Shown here in pieces: positions 1 through 39,790 of a DNA stretch of 64,000 nucleotides. Source of the stretch: Tridacna crocea (Eukaryota > Mollusca > Bivalvia > Cardiida > Cardiidae); NCBI GenBank assembly GCA_943736015.1, contig OX031060.1, forward strand, positions 10,863,501 to 10,927,500, given 5' to 3'. The notes under the pieces were generated by a model. It was not told the origin of the DNA. It saw nothing but the letters and a program-made list of their open reading frames with translations, and did no database searches. A program made the position numbers and the translations under genes. Every line of letters starts with the position of its first letter. The first letter of the stretch is position 1.

Positions 1-286
1 TACTGATTGATTTTAACCCATGTTTTTTTACCTGAAAATAAGCAGGTGTGTGTGTGTGGGGGGGGGGGCAGCCTGCAAGTATTAATCAAAGTGCTTTGGG
101 TATCAGTATTAGTGTGTCCGCTGAAGTGCATTTGTCCTAATGAAAAATAAACATTACCCAAGAACATAAAAGGAAATAAAAAGAAAGGAAATAAAATATA
201 TTTACTAGCAATACTTTACAACATCCAGGATCATAACATTTTTACTAGCAATACTTAGAACATACTCAGGCAAGGAAAGACGTTTT

Positions 287-437
287 AACTCTTTACCACA
301 CAATCCTGACTTTTAATGACCCTGTGAAAGAAGCCTTTTGAAAACATTGAGGGAAAAGGAGAAAATGCTGGCAATCGTCTTTTTTTTCCCACAATGGTTT
401 TAAAAGGCTTCTACCTCAGGGTTGTCAAAAGTTGTCT
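287..437. mobile_element. Family A palindromic TTAA MITE, partial
   Basis: TTAA then CTCTTTACCACACAATC, and a degraded central palindrome (AAAATGCTGGCAATCG). The right end is short and lacks the usual GGTAAAGGGTTAA. Confidence 0.7.
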
Positions 438-469
438 TTTGTTCAAGTTTGAAGGAAATTTCTTCAGTA

Positions 470-696
470 TTAACCCTTTACCACAATCCTGAGGTGTAGC
501 TACCCTGAAGAAGAAAGCTTTTGAAAACATTGTGGGAAAAGAAGAAAATGCTGGTAACCAGCATTTTCTTCTTTACCAACAATGTTTTCTACTTTGCCAG
601 AAACAAATTTCGATTCTTGAACCAAATTTAATTTGTCATCTGCAAATGCTTTCAAAATGGATTGGTCTGAAATTTTGTCATTTGGTAAAGAGTTAA
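470..696. mobile_element. Family A palindromic TTAA MITE
   Basis: Complete, TTAA to TTAA. Both palindrome arms read GAAGAAAATGC where most copies read GGAGAAAATGC, a matched change in both arms. Confidence 0.85.
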
Positions 697-704
697 CAGA
701 GATA

Positions 705-955
705 CGACAAAATGTCAAAGTTTTTGTATGATGATGATGATGTCACAGATGCCAGGGCCACATAAATAACCCATCATTTTCTTCGAAAATAGCTGTGATA
801 ATCTAAAAAAGTGCAATACATGCTGGTGCCGACACCAACACTTAAACTGTGGTTTCTTTTTCAGTAAATATTGCAAGTCAAAAAAGGGACATTATTGTAT
901 CAAAAATGTTTTGAGAGTTATCTGCTCTCTCACTATGGGTTCCCCTTTTGATAAC
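705..955. repeat. Dispersed repeat (family M), copy 1
   Basis: Blocks such as TTTTCAGTAAATATTGCAAG, AAAAAAGGGACATTATTGTA and GATGCCAGGGCCACA recur in diverged form, in changed order, at 6960-7245. The copy ends at the minisatellite. Confidence 0.5.
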
Positions 956-1795
956 TAGCCAAAGTTCGACATATATACAGTATCGTCGGCCATATAGATA
1001 GACGTAAATACAGTATCGTCAGCCATATTAATAGATGTAAATACAGTATCTTCGGCCATATTGATAGACGTATATTTAGTATCATTAGCCATACTGATAG
1101 ACTTAAATACAGCATCTTCAGCCATATTGCTAGACTTAAAATACAGTATCGTCAGCATATTGATATAAGTAAATACTGTATCATCAGCCATATTGATAGA
1201 CGTAAATTTCGTATCGTTAGCCATATAGATAGACGTAAATTTAGTTTTGTCAGCCATATAGATAGACGTAAATACAGTATCGTCAGCCATATAGATAGAC
1301 GTAAATACAGTATCGTCAGCCATATAGATAGATGTAAATACAGTATCGTCAGCCATATTAATAGACGTATATTTAGTATCGTTAGCCATATTGATAGACT
1401 TAAATACAGCATCTTCAGCCATATTGCTAGACTTAAAATACAGTATCGTCAGCATATTGATATAAGTAAATACTGTATCGTCAGCCATATTGATAGATGT
1501 AAATTTAATTTCGTCAGCCATATAGATAGACGTAAATACAGTATCGTCAGCCATACTGATAGACGTAAATACAGTATCGTCAGCCATACAGATAGACTTA
1601 AATACAGTATCGTCAGCCATACAGATAGACGTAAATTTAGTATCGTCAGCCATACAGATAGACTTAAATACAGTATCGTCAGCCATACAGATAGACTTAA
1701 ATACAGTATCGTCAGCCATATAGATAGACTTAAATACAGTATCATCAGCCATACAGATAGATGTAAATACAGTATCTTCAGCCATATTAACAGAC
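950..1795. repeat. 30-bp minisatellite, about 28 units
   Basis: Units follow ATAGACGTAAATACAGTATC plus GTCAGCCAT-like bases at a 30-bp period. Because 30 is divisible by three, several minus frames stay open and one 276-codon frame repeats the decapeptide MADDTVFTSI. A 297-bp higher-order copy is visible: AGCATCTTCA recurs at 1111 and 1408 with the same paired one-base deletion and insertion around it. Confidence 0.95.
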
Positions 1796-1904
1796 GTATG
1801 AGAAGATGTCGAAGATTATGTGCTTGAACGCAGGGTCATGACAATAATTCAAATTTTTCTTCCAAAGCAGCCAAGAAAAATCAGACCTGTCACTGAAAGT
1901 GACT

Positions 1905-2132
1905 AAAATCTTTACTAAACAATCTCTGGTCTTTACGACCCAGATGAAGAAGCCTTCTAAAAACATCGTACGAAAAGGAGAAAATGCTGGTAACCAGCAT
2001 TTTCTCCTCTTTCCACAATGTTTTCTACTCTTCCAAAGTCAAGTTTCAATTTTTGAGCCACGTCTATTTTGTGGTCTGCAAATGCTGTCAATTTGGACAA
2101 GTCCAAAATTTTGTTGTGTGGTAAAGAGTTAA
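1905..2132. mobile_element. Family A palindromic MITE
   Basis: The right end is GGTAAAGAGTTAA. The left TTAA is lost. The centre is a GGTAACC palindrome. The right half contains the family's GTCTGCAAATGCTGTCAATT string. Confidence 0.8.
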
Positions 2133-2134
2133 TA

Positions 2135-2240
2135 CCCCCTCCAGCTCTTTGATTTTGTACACAGACGTACACACAGACAGACAGGTTGATTCCAGTATAC
2201 CCCTGAAAACATTCATTTTGTGGAGGTATAAAGATAATAA
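2135..2240. repeat. Fragment of ACAGACAGAC-containing dispersed repeat
   Basis: Contains ACAGACAGACAGGTTGATTC and GTATACCCCTGAAAACATTC, which recur at about 3420-3475 as ACAGACAGGCTGATTCAAGT. Confidence 0.5.
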
Positions 2241-2494
2241 ATAAAGAGATAAATAAATAAAAGCAACACAAAAGCCTAATACATCTGAAAAGTTTTCTAG
2301 CATTAGATTATGTCAGTATATATCTTTAGAAATTTCCAACCAGTATACTTTTTTTTAATCCTTTTACCGAGGTACCCATCAACCTTCGACCACACAATCT
2401 CCAATCATTAATGATTCTGAAAGATCTTATGGCAAGTAGTCTCACATGGTCGGGAACAAAGAAGACACGGTGTTGAAGAAAGAAACAATGATGT

Positions 2495-2805
2495 TAGAAT
2501 GATGTTTGGTGTTTAACACCATTTTCATCATTTGAGTTATATTGAAATGGCCAGTGCATCTATTTATGCTTTCCTACAGTGTCTGTTACTTGTACTTTGT
2601 ACTATATTCTATCTAAGCCACGAGCTGCTTTCCCATATATCTATTATGGAAACTATGATTTACAATGGGAAAAGAGTGAATCCAGTTTCAATGAGTAGCA
2701 TCAATGCTGGAAAAGACATACGCAAAGCTGAGGATTTGAACTGGTGATCACCTATTCTCAAATTCTGTATACTAACTACTGCGCTTCCTGCGCTGGCCAA
2801 AATCC
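2495..2805 (-). mobile_element. tRNA-derived SINE
   Basis: Read on the minus strand, a tRNA-like head near 2800 has an A box (AGCGCAGTAGTTAG) and a B box (AGTTCAAATCC). The low-coordinate end reads GGTGTTAAACACCA, the 3' tail shared by the other SINEs here. Confidence 0.6.
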
Positions 2806-2817
2806 AAGAATAAAAAG

Positions 2818-3046
2818 TTAACCCTTTACCAGATGACAAAGTTTACAGCTACCCCAAATTGAAAGCAGTTGCAGATGACAAAATAAATGCAAATGAAAGA
2901 TTGAAATTTGTTTTAGGAAGGATGAAAAACACTGTGGGAAAAGGAGAAAATGCTGGTAACCAGCATTTTCTCCTTTTCCCACAATGTTTTTTAAAAAGCT
3001 TCTTGTGTAGGGGCGTTAAAAGTAGGGACTGTGTGGTAAAGAGTTG
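2818..3046. mobile_element. Family A palindromic MITE in the probable CAPS2-like 3' UTR
   Basis: Left TTAA is intact; the right end is mutated to TTGA. The central palindrome is nearly perfect. It starts 66 bp past the CAPS2-like stop codon, so the mature transcript may carry its hairpin. Confidence 0.85.
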
Positions 3047-3111
3047 AAATGAGAGTTCTATAAATGTTCAGAGTTTTTCCCATGACTGTAGTTAGGCTTT
3101 ATCATATAACA

Positions 3112-31119
<28,008 letters not shown>

Positions 31120-31312
31120 GGTTCAGTTACCTAAAAACATGAAAAGACTAGTAAATTTATCTCTGTCTTGCAGCAGAACCGTATGTGTACCGTTTGAGAA
31201 ATTGAATTTAATTATTCAACAATAATAGTAGAGTAAAATGTAGCCTAATTTTCCTTGTCTAAAAATGAATCTTGCCTCATTTACTATCTATAGATGCATT
31301 TACATGCCTTTA

Positions 31313-31541
31313 TTAACTCTTTACTACACAATCTCGATTCTTAACTACCCTGAGTAAGAAGCCTTTTGAAAACATAGTGGGAAAAGTAGAAAATGCTGGT
31401 TACCAGCATTTTCTCCTTTTCCCACAATGTTTTTTACCCTTCCCAAACCAAATTTCAATTTTTCAGTCACATTTATATTGTAGTCTGCAAATACTTTCAA
31501 TTTGGACCAGTTTAAATTTTGACATTTGGTAAAGAGATAAA
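31313..31541. mobile_element. Family A MITE
   Basis: TTAACTCTTTACTACACAAT to ATTTGGTAAAGAGATAA; good palindrome. It lies just upstream of the CAPS2-like coding start exon. Confidence 0.82.
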
Positions 31542-31544
31542 TCA

Positions 31545-32571
31545 ATTAAATCTATGCTGTGTTTCTCTTCTAGACAGCATAAAAGGTTAGGGTCATAAAG
31601 ATAGGAGACAGATAAATAAACAAATAAAGAGAAAAGTGAGTGAAAAGAAAGCAATAAGACTTAGTATTGTATGAATAATCTATAGCCTAGGCCGGGCTGC
31701 ATATTTTTTTGCCGACATTATTCAGTAAGTATGGGCAAATCCATGTAGAATTTGGCTGACACGGTGCATTCCAAACCGATGTGGCCACATTAACACTCGG
31801 CCGAAACAATTCGGGACCGAAAGGACCACTTCTTCAGTTGTTGAAACGACTTCGGTTTCAGAGCCGGTACTGTTTTAATTGTAAACCCCGAAACTATCTC
31901 ATCTTGTTAACAAGAAAAGGTGGATGGTAGCTTAAAAAAAATATTTAAAACAAGACCCTAAAACCTTTTTTTCTTTGCAAATATATCAGTTTCCAAAGAT
32001 GTGTCGTGTTGCCATTGTAAATAATGTATTGGGGTGTTCTTTTTTCTAACCGCTATACGTGTTTAGACAGCGTCGAATGCCTCGTCTCAGTCTTTGAACA
32101 CACCCACTTTTTTTGCATACACCGCCATAAAATTCGCCACCGAAGGTTTCGTGATAGCATCATCTGGAGTAAGAACAAAAATTCATTGAACTAAAGCTCA
32201 CAATAGCACAGATATTTCTGTTAAGTGTTTGATGTCCATTTAGAACCGGAGTCATTTTACATTTTAGATCTAGATTTAACTTTACTTTCATCAATTTTTG
32301 ACGATCTATTTTCGAACTGGTTCAAAGAACTTTCCTTGGATACGAGTTCTCTGGAGAATTCGTACCCCCGCTAATACATATAACGATTGGTTACCGACAT
32401 GTTGTCAACTTTTATCTTTATGCCGTTATTACATAGATTTGATGAAAATGTTTTTTTTTTTTTAACATGTGTTGAAAAGATATAAATAAAGTAAAGAAAC
32501 ATGTGTGTTTTCTTATGCATGCAGTGTTTATATTTTGTGTTTGGTAACCTGGAATTAAATTTTTTCACAAG
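31545..32571. other. Gene-free stretch upstream of CAPS2-like; possible 5' region
   Basis: No repeat family is recognised from about 31690 to 32560. The part at 31690-32180 has more CpG than its surroundings (GCCGACAT, CTCGGCCGAAAC, TTCGGGACCGAAAG). A leader exon or promoter of CAPS2-like could lie here, but no specific start is visible. Confidence 0.3.
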
Positions 32572-32786
32572 TTAACTCTCTACAACACAATCGCGAGTTT
32601 AAACGAACCTGAAGAAAAAGGATTCAGGGGACCTTGCGGGGAAAGGAGAAAAAATTATGTTAAATTTCCATTTTCCACCATGTTTTCGACCCTGTTGAAG
32701 GCTATTGTTTCATTTGTCTCACTTTCGAATGTTTCCTATAGAATTTTTCAGTTTAGAAGAGTGTAGAATTTGTCGTTTGGTAGTTA
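32572..32786. mobile_element. Family A MITE, highly diverged
   Basis: TTAACTCTCTACAACACAAT at left and TTGTCGTTTGGTAGTTAA at right. The hairpin is largely destroyed. Confidence 0.6.
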
Positions 32787-32789
32787 AAG

Positions 32790-34300
32790 CAGTGTATACA
32801 TGTATCTACTGCCATCAAAAATTTGCTGTGTCAAATTACCTGTACAGATTCTTTCTTACAAGTACGGATTATGCTTGTATTTATATATGTCTTAGGAAAA
32901 AAAGTCTCTTTCGCCTTTTCTAGGCTTTGCCTTTTTTCATATTAATTTGTGCGAGTTTTAGAAGTTCCTGTATATCATGAACACTTTTACTTTCTCTCAA
33001 GTCTGTTTATGCTGATTTACGTCAATGGGAGGTTATGTGTAGCACGAAATAAAACCGGCTAAAATCAGGAGTAATTTTATGGTCAAAGGGAGAAAACTCG
33101 TATTTACTGACATCACTTTTTCATGGCAGAGTTACTTCCCTTACATTTGTGGACAGCATAAAACCGAAGACGAATAAACATCATTGCAGCTTGTGCAGAC
33201 GATCTGTACCGAAAAAAAAAAATGTTCATAGAGCTGTCATTATTTCTGATAAAGTTTAGAGACAGCCTTGCAGATAAGTTGCTAGTTCTGAAAATATCAT
33301 GACAGAAGACAATTGAAAGAAAAAAACATTTGCAGAGGTGGTTACTACTTTGTAAACAGGTGGTAGTCTCCCTTGTATATTTCGTCACATTCGTAAACAA
33401 GACGACCGCTGAAATTCAAACTTGGAAGTTACGATTCGGTTATCAAAGTAAGAGCTCACGCAGAATCTATAGATCTAAATGTTGTTTTTACAATTAAATT
33501 CATCAACTGACAAATTTATACGATAAATAAGCTTTATTATATCACAATATATAAACTTATGAACCAACGACATGGTTTCGTTCAATTAGGTTTTCGAGGT
33601 TATAAATAAATATCGTTAATATGAGCTGAATTGTCAAATATCAATCATTTCTTTGATCATTCACCGAGAGGAACAGGGGACAGATAGTGAAAGCATACAG
33701 GTCTGAATCTTTCAAGCGAATAAATGGAGATGAAAGCTATGCTTTTTCCCCGATTTTAACCATGTTGATCCCAGTTTAGACCTCCCCCCTTTTTAAATCG
33801 AACGTTGTAAGGGGGGGGGGGGGATCACTCTCTATTAATTTGAACACTGAATCCCTGAGACAATGAATTGATAATGATTTAATTAAAATAACGCAATGTT
33901 CAGCATCCTGCCTTTGACTGAAAAATAACAGCGGAGAAACCATCAGCACAGACTTAAAATTAACTCGGATGTACTTATAAATGAACGTGCAGGCTGGTCC
34001 TGAATCTACACGGTCCATTCAGAACATTTTTCCAAAAGAAAACTCCTTTGAAATCGCAAAGATCGGGTTTCAAAATCATTTTACTTATTTAGCAGAATAT
34101 GTGTGAACGGAGGGTCCGTGTTATTCGATAGACCGTATGGGTATAAATTAACCGAGCACCGGTTCTTACAATTTCGGTGGGTAGAGCTTAAATATACACC
34201 GAATAAGTCTGTACACCGAAAAAGTCTAGTGTCAGTCATAATACGGCAACACCCTAATTTTTATTTTACTGAAACTCCGCCCTATTCAGCAGCCCTTTAA
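32790..34300. other. Gene-free stretch, nothing recognised
   Basis: Short open frames occur on both strands but show no known motif or splice context. A 14-base G run is at 33810-33824. Confidence 0.4.
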
Positions 34301-34369
34301 ATCCGCCCTTATGGCATTGTTACCGTGCCAATTTTCTACTCTATATTTCACATAGATTTCAATACACAC

Positions 34370-34442
34370 TTTGAAATGTCGTCTGCAATTTCTTTAGATT
34401 CGGACAGTCTTTTATTTTTTTTGTCATCTCGTAATGGGTTAA
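34370..34442. mobile_element. Family A right-end fragment
   Basis: ATGTCGTCTGCAATTTCTTT to CATCTCGTAATGGGTTAA. Confidence 0.55.
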
Positions 34443-34844
34443 ACGTGGTTTCAAAATGTCAAATTGGGCGCCCGCTTAATGCACAGTTCCTGTCTAGATT
34501 TGTGTGATTATAAACTCCGCCCATAGGCGGTATCGGGTAAAAGTAGACATCAGACTTAAACGGTGTACAGACTTATTCGGTGGACGTTTAACCTTTACCA
34601 GTTTCGGCGTGACTCTTCTTAATGGTTAGAAAAAAAGACACTCCGAGGAGGGGGGGTAACAATAAGGGAGAGAACTCTTCATAACTAATGGATACGAGAT
34701 TGTTCGAGTTTTTTCCCTTTGACCATAAAATCATAACGGAATTTGATAGTGAACGTACAGATCTAGGACAATCCCGAGACCGATCCACAGCGATATTAGG
34801 GAGCTTTCTCACATTTTTAACTCTACTGTCTATGTTAAGGCAGA

Positions 34845-36200
34845 GTTTCCGCCGTCCGTCCATCCGTCCGTCCGTCCGTCCGTCCGTCCGTCCGTCTGTC
34901 TGTCTATCTGTCTGTCTGTCTGTCTGTCTGTCTGTTAATCTTTTTATTCTTACGCCATAAAGTCTGCAATTCTCATTAGATTTTCGTGAAACTTACACAA
35001 TTTGTTAATCTCATCAATATAATTATAGCTTGAAAGATCGATTTTGATAAAATTCCCACAATAAGTATGGGAAAAGTAGCCATTTCAAGTTTGAAATTTC
35101 CATTTCTTGTTTTTGATATAAAGTCTACAGTTGTGGTCAGATTTCAGTGAAATTTGCACAGTTTCTTTATCTTATCAATAGCTTCAGCCCTATTGATTTT
35201 GAAAAAAGTCCAACCAACAATATGGGAAAAGTAGCCATTTCTAGTTAAAAATTTCCATTTTTTGATAATGCGATAAAGTCTGCATTTGTTATCAGATTTT
35301 TGTAAAACTTGCATAATTTGTTAATCTCATAGATAGCTTGAACCCTATCGAATTTGAAAAAAAAAAAAAAAAAAAAGCATTGGAAAAGTATCCTTTCTCT
35401 GACGAAAATTTCCATTTATTTAGTTTATGTGAAGTCAGCATTTGAGTTCAGATTTTCATGAAACTTACACAGTTGCTTCGTCTTATCAACAGCTTAAAAA
35501 TGATCGATTTTGAAGAAAAATCGTACAATCAGTATAATAAAAGTAGCCATTTAATCACCCATTTCTTGTTAATGCAATGAAGTCAGCATTTGGTGACCGA
35601 TTTTCATTGAACTTGCACAGTTACTTTGTATCATAAACAGCTTGAACCCTATTGATTTTGAAGATAAAAACTGACAATCATTGTGGGAAAAGTAGCCATT
35701 CAAAGTTTAAAATTTCCATTTCTTGTTTTGGCAAAGAAGTTAACAGTGTTGATCCTATTCTGTAGAAACTTGGAAAGATTGTTTTGTTCATCAAGGAATT
35801 GAACTCTATTAAAAGTGAAGAAACTCAAGTAAACAATTCAGAAAAAGCAGCCATTTGATGACTTAGTAATAGTATGAAACAAAATACACCTTATTAGTCA
35901 TATTTCCTTGAAGGTTGCTAGGATTGTGTAGGCCTAATACAAGGCGTACTAAAACACTTTCAAATTTGGCTTGGAGTCCAACCATTTAGTTTTGAGAAAT
36001 TGCACTTCAGTTTATTCATCATACCTACTTATGCTGTCTTAGTGGGTTGAATCCCATTTTCAAGAACAAACTTGTGTGTGTGTGTGTGAGCGTTTTTTTT
36101 TCATATATTTTACATCATAAATTCATAAAGTATGTTGGCACAAAATCTAATTCACTGCCAGTCGAGCGATTTCTGGCCCTCAAGGGCCTCTAGTTTTTAT
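34845..36200 (-). mobile_element. Pearl/HINE-type element, inverted, about six core units
   Basis: Read on the minus strand it opens ACTAGAGGCCCTTGAGGGCC, runs through units of about 165 bp with AATGGCTACTTTTCCCATA and CTGTGCAAGTTTCAC..., and ends in an ACGG/ACAG microsatellite (34850-34935). The low-coordinate end is less clear. Confidence 0.75.
34850..34937. repeat. CCGT/CTGT tetranucleotide microsatellite
   Basis: About 9 CCGT units followed by about 10 CTGT units, the terminal microsatellite of the pearl-type element. Confidence 0.95.
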
Positions 36201-36220
36201 TCTAGTTCAAGTTTGATCTA

Positions 36221-36448
36221 TTAACGCTTTACTCCATAGATACTCATTTCTACGCATTGCTTGTAGGAGCCTTTGGAAAACATCGTGGCAAAAGGTGAAA
36301 TTGCTTGTGACGAGCAATTTCACCTTTTGTCACAATGTTTTCTATGCTATAAAAAGGTGTTATATACACATAAGAAATGGCTTCATCCTTGCTGTTATTT
36401 AGGGTCAATTAGAGATACCATAGAAATACCTTATGGGGTAAAGGGTTA
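36221..36448. mobile_element. Family B TTAA MITE
   Basis: TTAACGCTTTACTCCATAGA to ATGGGGTAAAGGGTTAA; hairpin centre GCTTGTGACGAGC. Confidence 0.88.
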
Positions 36449-36829
36449 AAACATTCATGTCCTCCCATAGATCTATTGCCTGTTATCTATATTCGCAATT
36501 TTGCTGTAGATCTAGATTGATTAAAATTTAATTTTCTTATTACATGTAGTTGGTTAGGACACGAGGCCTACCTTCCATTCGGAGGGTAGCTCTCTGCACC
36601 CCTCCCCCTTTTTTCCAAGAACATTTTCAAAAGCTATCTCCCACAGGGTGGTATTTAGCAACTGAGCACTATTTGGTAAAGGGCAAAGTAATGATCCATC
36701 AAGATTCATAGAGCTATAGGCCTATTTCTTCTTTTATTGTGACATAATTAAAAAGGTTATATTCGTTTTATTCTTATCCAGCAATGTTTATAGGAGGTTT
36801 TTTTTCCCTTGTAAAACATGCAATTGATC

Positions 36830-37018
36830 GGTAAAGCATTTGCAGACGATAAAAAAACGTGACTGAAAAAATTTAAATTTGGTTGGGAAGAGTGGAAAAC
36901 ATTGTGGGAAAAGAAGAAAATACTGGTTACAAGCATTTTCTCCTTTTCTCACAATGTTTTCAAAAGGCTTCTTTGTCAGGGTTGTTTAAAGTCGGGATAT
37001 TGTGGTAAAGAGTATTAA
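36830..37018. mobile_element. Family A MITE, left-truncated
   Basis: GGTAAAGCATTTGCAGACGA to TGTGGTAAAGAGTATTAA, with palindrome (GGTTACAAGC centre). Confidence 0.75.
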
Positions 37019-37294
37019 AGCAGGTTCAATTTTCATATAACACACTCCGTGTTATCTTATAAGGAGACGATTGCGGAAACATCCGACAGTTACCGGTGTT
37101 TAATATGCTCGTGCATTTTGTGAGTACTGTTTGCGAGCGCACGAGTATTTCCCTTTCTCTCTGCAGCATTATCGCAGCGTCTTACTACAGGGGCAGTCGT
37201 TTCATGCATCATACAGGCTGGAATCTCTCTACAATCTTTCTCAAGATAAGAACTTTTCTCTCATCCTTGGTAAGTTTTACTTCTCCTTTCGTCT

Positions 37295-37386
37295 TATTTG
37301 TATATCGTCGGTTTACTTCAAAAACCTCGTAACTACAGCTTGTAACAAGCTGTAGTTACGAGTTTTTTGAAGTAAATCTGCGATAC
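37295..37386. repeat. Family H fold-back element
   Basis: TTTACTTCAAAAACCTCGTA plus ACTACAGCTTGT pairs with ACAAGCTGTAGT plus TACGAGTTTTTTGAAGTAAA. Confidence 0.9.
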
Positions 37387-37679
37387 ATTGCGTTTTGTTT
37401 AGCCTGGTCGCTTTTTTTTAAAAATCATTTTCAGGCTTTTTGTGATATTTGTTTGGCATAATACCGGCAAATACCCCTCCACTATACAGCCTTGTGCATA
37501 CATGCGGTATTTGTTTTACGAATTAAAAGAAATTAATGCAATCTTGTGCTTTATTCCGTAGACCAGTGCTGTATTTGCTGTATCCGGAATGAATCCATAA
37601 GAAATAAAAATTCATTTTACACACAATTTAGATTTTCAGTGGAGAGGCGTATTCCAGTATTATGCCCAATTTGGCTATT

Positions 37680-38030
37680 ATACCCCCCCCCCCCCCCAAC
37701 ATAGTAGAGGGGGTACACTGGAATCGCCATCGCTGTCCCTCCGTCCGTAGGCGCAAATTTGTCTGGAGCAAAACTTCAACACTTTTAAGGTACTGAACTC
37801 AAATTTACACCCAGGGTTCCTATATATATGAAATTGTGCATGTGCAATTTTCGTGACCCTGCTGCGATTGGTTGCGGAATTATCTCCCCTTGAATTTTAT
37901 TTTCAACTCTTACATTTTTACAAATCCATTCTGCATTCTGTGACAAAGACCAGTTTTTGTGACAAGAAGCTGGTAGGGGTATGGGGGATATTATAACGTT
38001 TAGTGACAGCTCCTAGTTAAAGCTCCTAGT
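37680..38030. repeat. Dispersed repeat family I
   Basis: GTAGAGGGGGTACACTGGAA, CCCTCCGTCCGTAG, CTGAACTCAAATTTACACCC and GTGACAGCTCCTAGTT recur at 43.96 kb and, inverted, at 13.7 kb. Confidence 0.75.
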
Positions 38031-38294
38031 TACTCCGGAAATAAAAGCACTGAATTCGACCACATGTCTTCATGGTTTACCCTTTTAACATTAAATTTAT
38101 TCGTGGTGGTTAGACCTAAATGTTTAATTTTCGTTGTGAGGAAGAGAATAAATTGATAGCCTCCAAAGTTCCGACCTTTGTAACTCATTTTTAATCTATG
38201 CAACAATATACACAGTTGGGATAAAGAGCACAGTCATGTTTATTATTTCGATTGCCCTCGTTGTATATTTGCTATACCTGGGTGAAAATAAAAG

Positions 38295-38695
38295 ATGTGG
38301 TCTGTGGTCTACTTGCACTATACGGATATGAAGAAATTCTTAAAAACTCTTGTTCTCTGACACCGCTGGTCAGATTTTGAAATTATTTCACAGAAATGTT
38401 CCTTGGATGACCCTTTTCAAAACCTGTTTGTGAAATTTTGATAGGTCAAGAAACATGGCTTTGATGAATGGGGGCTACTTGCACTGTAGGGAAATTAAGA
38501 AACTCCTAAAATTTCTTCTTTTCTGAAACTGCTGGTCAGATGCTGGTCAGGACTTTTACAGGTGACCTTTTGAAAATTGCTTGGCAAAATACTAGTAATG
38601 ATTTTGTTTCCAGTGTTTCAATACCTCAAAAAATGGCTTTGGTCCTCTCAAAAATTCAGGTGAGCGATCCAGGGCCATCTTGGCCCTCTTGTTTT
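38295..38695 (-). mobile_element. Pearl/HINE-type fragment, inverted
   Basis: The reverse complement of the 22.77-kb element: TTGATAGGTCAAGAAACATG, then CAGGTGAGCGATCCAGGGCC at 38658 and ATCTTGGCCCTCTTGTT at the end. About two core units remain. Confidence 0.8.
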
Positions 38696-38782
38696 TGTCG
38701 TGTGCAAGTGCTTTCGATTTGGACAAACCTAAAATTTTGTGGTTTGGTAATGAGTTAAATTTTGTCGTCTGGTAAAGGGTTA
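38693..38782. mobile_element. Family A double right-end fragment
   Basis: GTGTGCAAGTGCTTTCGATT to GGTAATGAGTTAA, directly followed by a second TTTTGTCGTCTGGTAAAGGG plus TTAA. Confidence 0.65.
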
Positions 38783-39338
38783 AGCCCCCTTTCTGCAGAA
38801 CATGCGCATATACTATAGTATGTGTTACAAGTATTTAGATTACGTATTTGCATATTATGTATAAATACATTTGTTAATGTCCTATGTTTATGCACGCTTG
38901 AGCGTACTTTTTATTACGCTGAGGCAGGCAAGGCGTTTCTGCACGTGCTTTTCTTTCTCGCTCATATACTATGTTACTTCCATCTCTTGTATTTGCCGCC
39001 TTTTAGCTGACATTATTCATCTCTCTGCAATCTCATTCTGTTCTTCAACTGCTACAGAGTACAGATGCACATTTTTGCATCTTTTAATGGATTTTTTATT
39101 TCACAATTTTTGGAATTTTTGATGTCTCACTTTGGAAGAAAACAACTTGTTCTGACCTGGTAAGAAATCTTTCGCGCAATACCGGCAGACGCTCCGCCGT
39201 TGTGCATTTAGTGTATACAAGTGAAGTGACATCGTTTTTTGAGTTAAGATTTTATTGAAATTTTCAGCTTCATTTCATTGACAAATATAATATCTGATAT
39301 TTACGAAATGAATCCGTAAAACGATTACATTTTTCTTT
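38783..39338. other. Gene-free stretch, nothing recognised
   Basis: AT-rich, with overlapping 60-80 codon frames lacking motifs. The CGCACGAGTATTT-type blocks resemble 37.1 kb weakly. Confidence 0.35.
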
Positions 39339-39555
39339 TTAACCCTTTACCCCATAAGGCATTTCTATGGTATCTCCAATTGACCCTAAATAACAGCAAG
39401 GATGAAGCCGTTTCTTATGTGTATATGACACCTTTTGATAGCATAGAAAACATTGTGACAAAAGGTGAAATTGCTCGTCACTAGCAATTTCACCTTTTGC
39501 CACAATGTTTTCCAAAGCAATATGTAGAAATGAGTATCCATAGAGTAAAGGGTTA
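39339..39555. mobile_element. Family B TTAA MITE
   Basis: TTAACCCTTTACCCCATAAG to AGAGTAAAGGGTTAA; about 10 bp are deleted after the right arm. Confidence 0.88.
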
Positions 39556-39667
39556 AACACTTTTTTCATGTTTTTTTTTGTGGTTTATGGCAGGGCGTTT
39601 TACAGTGTCACTCCAGTCTATTTTTATATTATCTTGCTGCAAATATAAGATAAATATGAGCCGTGTT

Positions 39668-39790
39668 CTGTGAAAAGGGGACCTAATGCATCTGCAAAAT
39701 GTATCAACCCAGCTCTGCCTGCGCAGTCTGCGCAGGCTGACCTGGGCCGAAACTTTTAGCTATTGGTCACTTTTCTGTTTGTCAAAGGAC
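39668..39790. repeat. Family J fold-back element
   Basis: Core GCCTGCGCAGTCTGCGCAGG plus CTGACC, flanked by AATGCATCTGCAAAATGTAT and GGCCGAAACTTTT. Confidence 0.85.

Noticed and set aside
955-1785. 276-codon minus-strand open frame (MADDTVFTSI repeats)
   Set aside because: It lies entirely within a 30-bp tandem repeat, where any stop-free unit gives long frames on several frames and strands. No flanking splice logic or unique sequence supports a gene.
32705-33400. Possible small genes (72 and 95 codons)
   Set aside because: Composition is AT-driven, there are no recognisable domains, and the first overlaps a decayed family A copy.
34688-34960. 90-codon plus frame ending in RPSVRPSVRPSV and CLSVCLSV
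   Set aside because: It translates a CCGT/CTGT microsatellite at the end of a pearl-type element.
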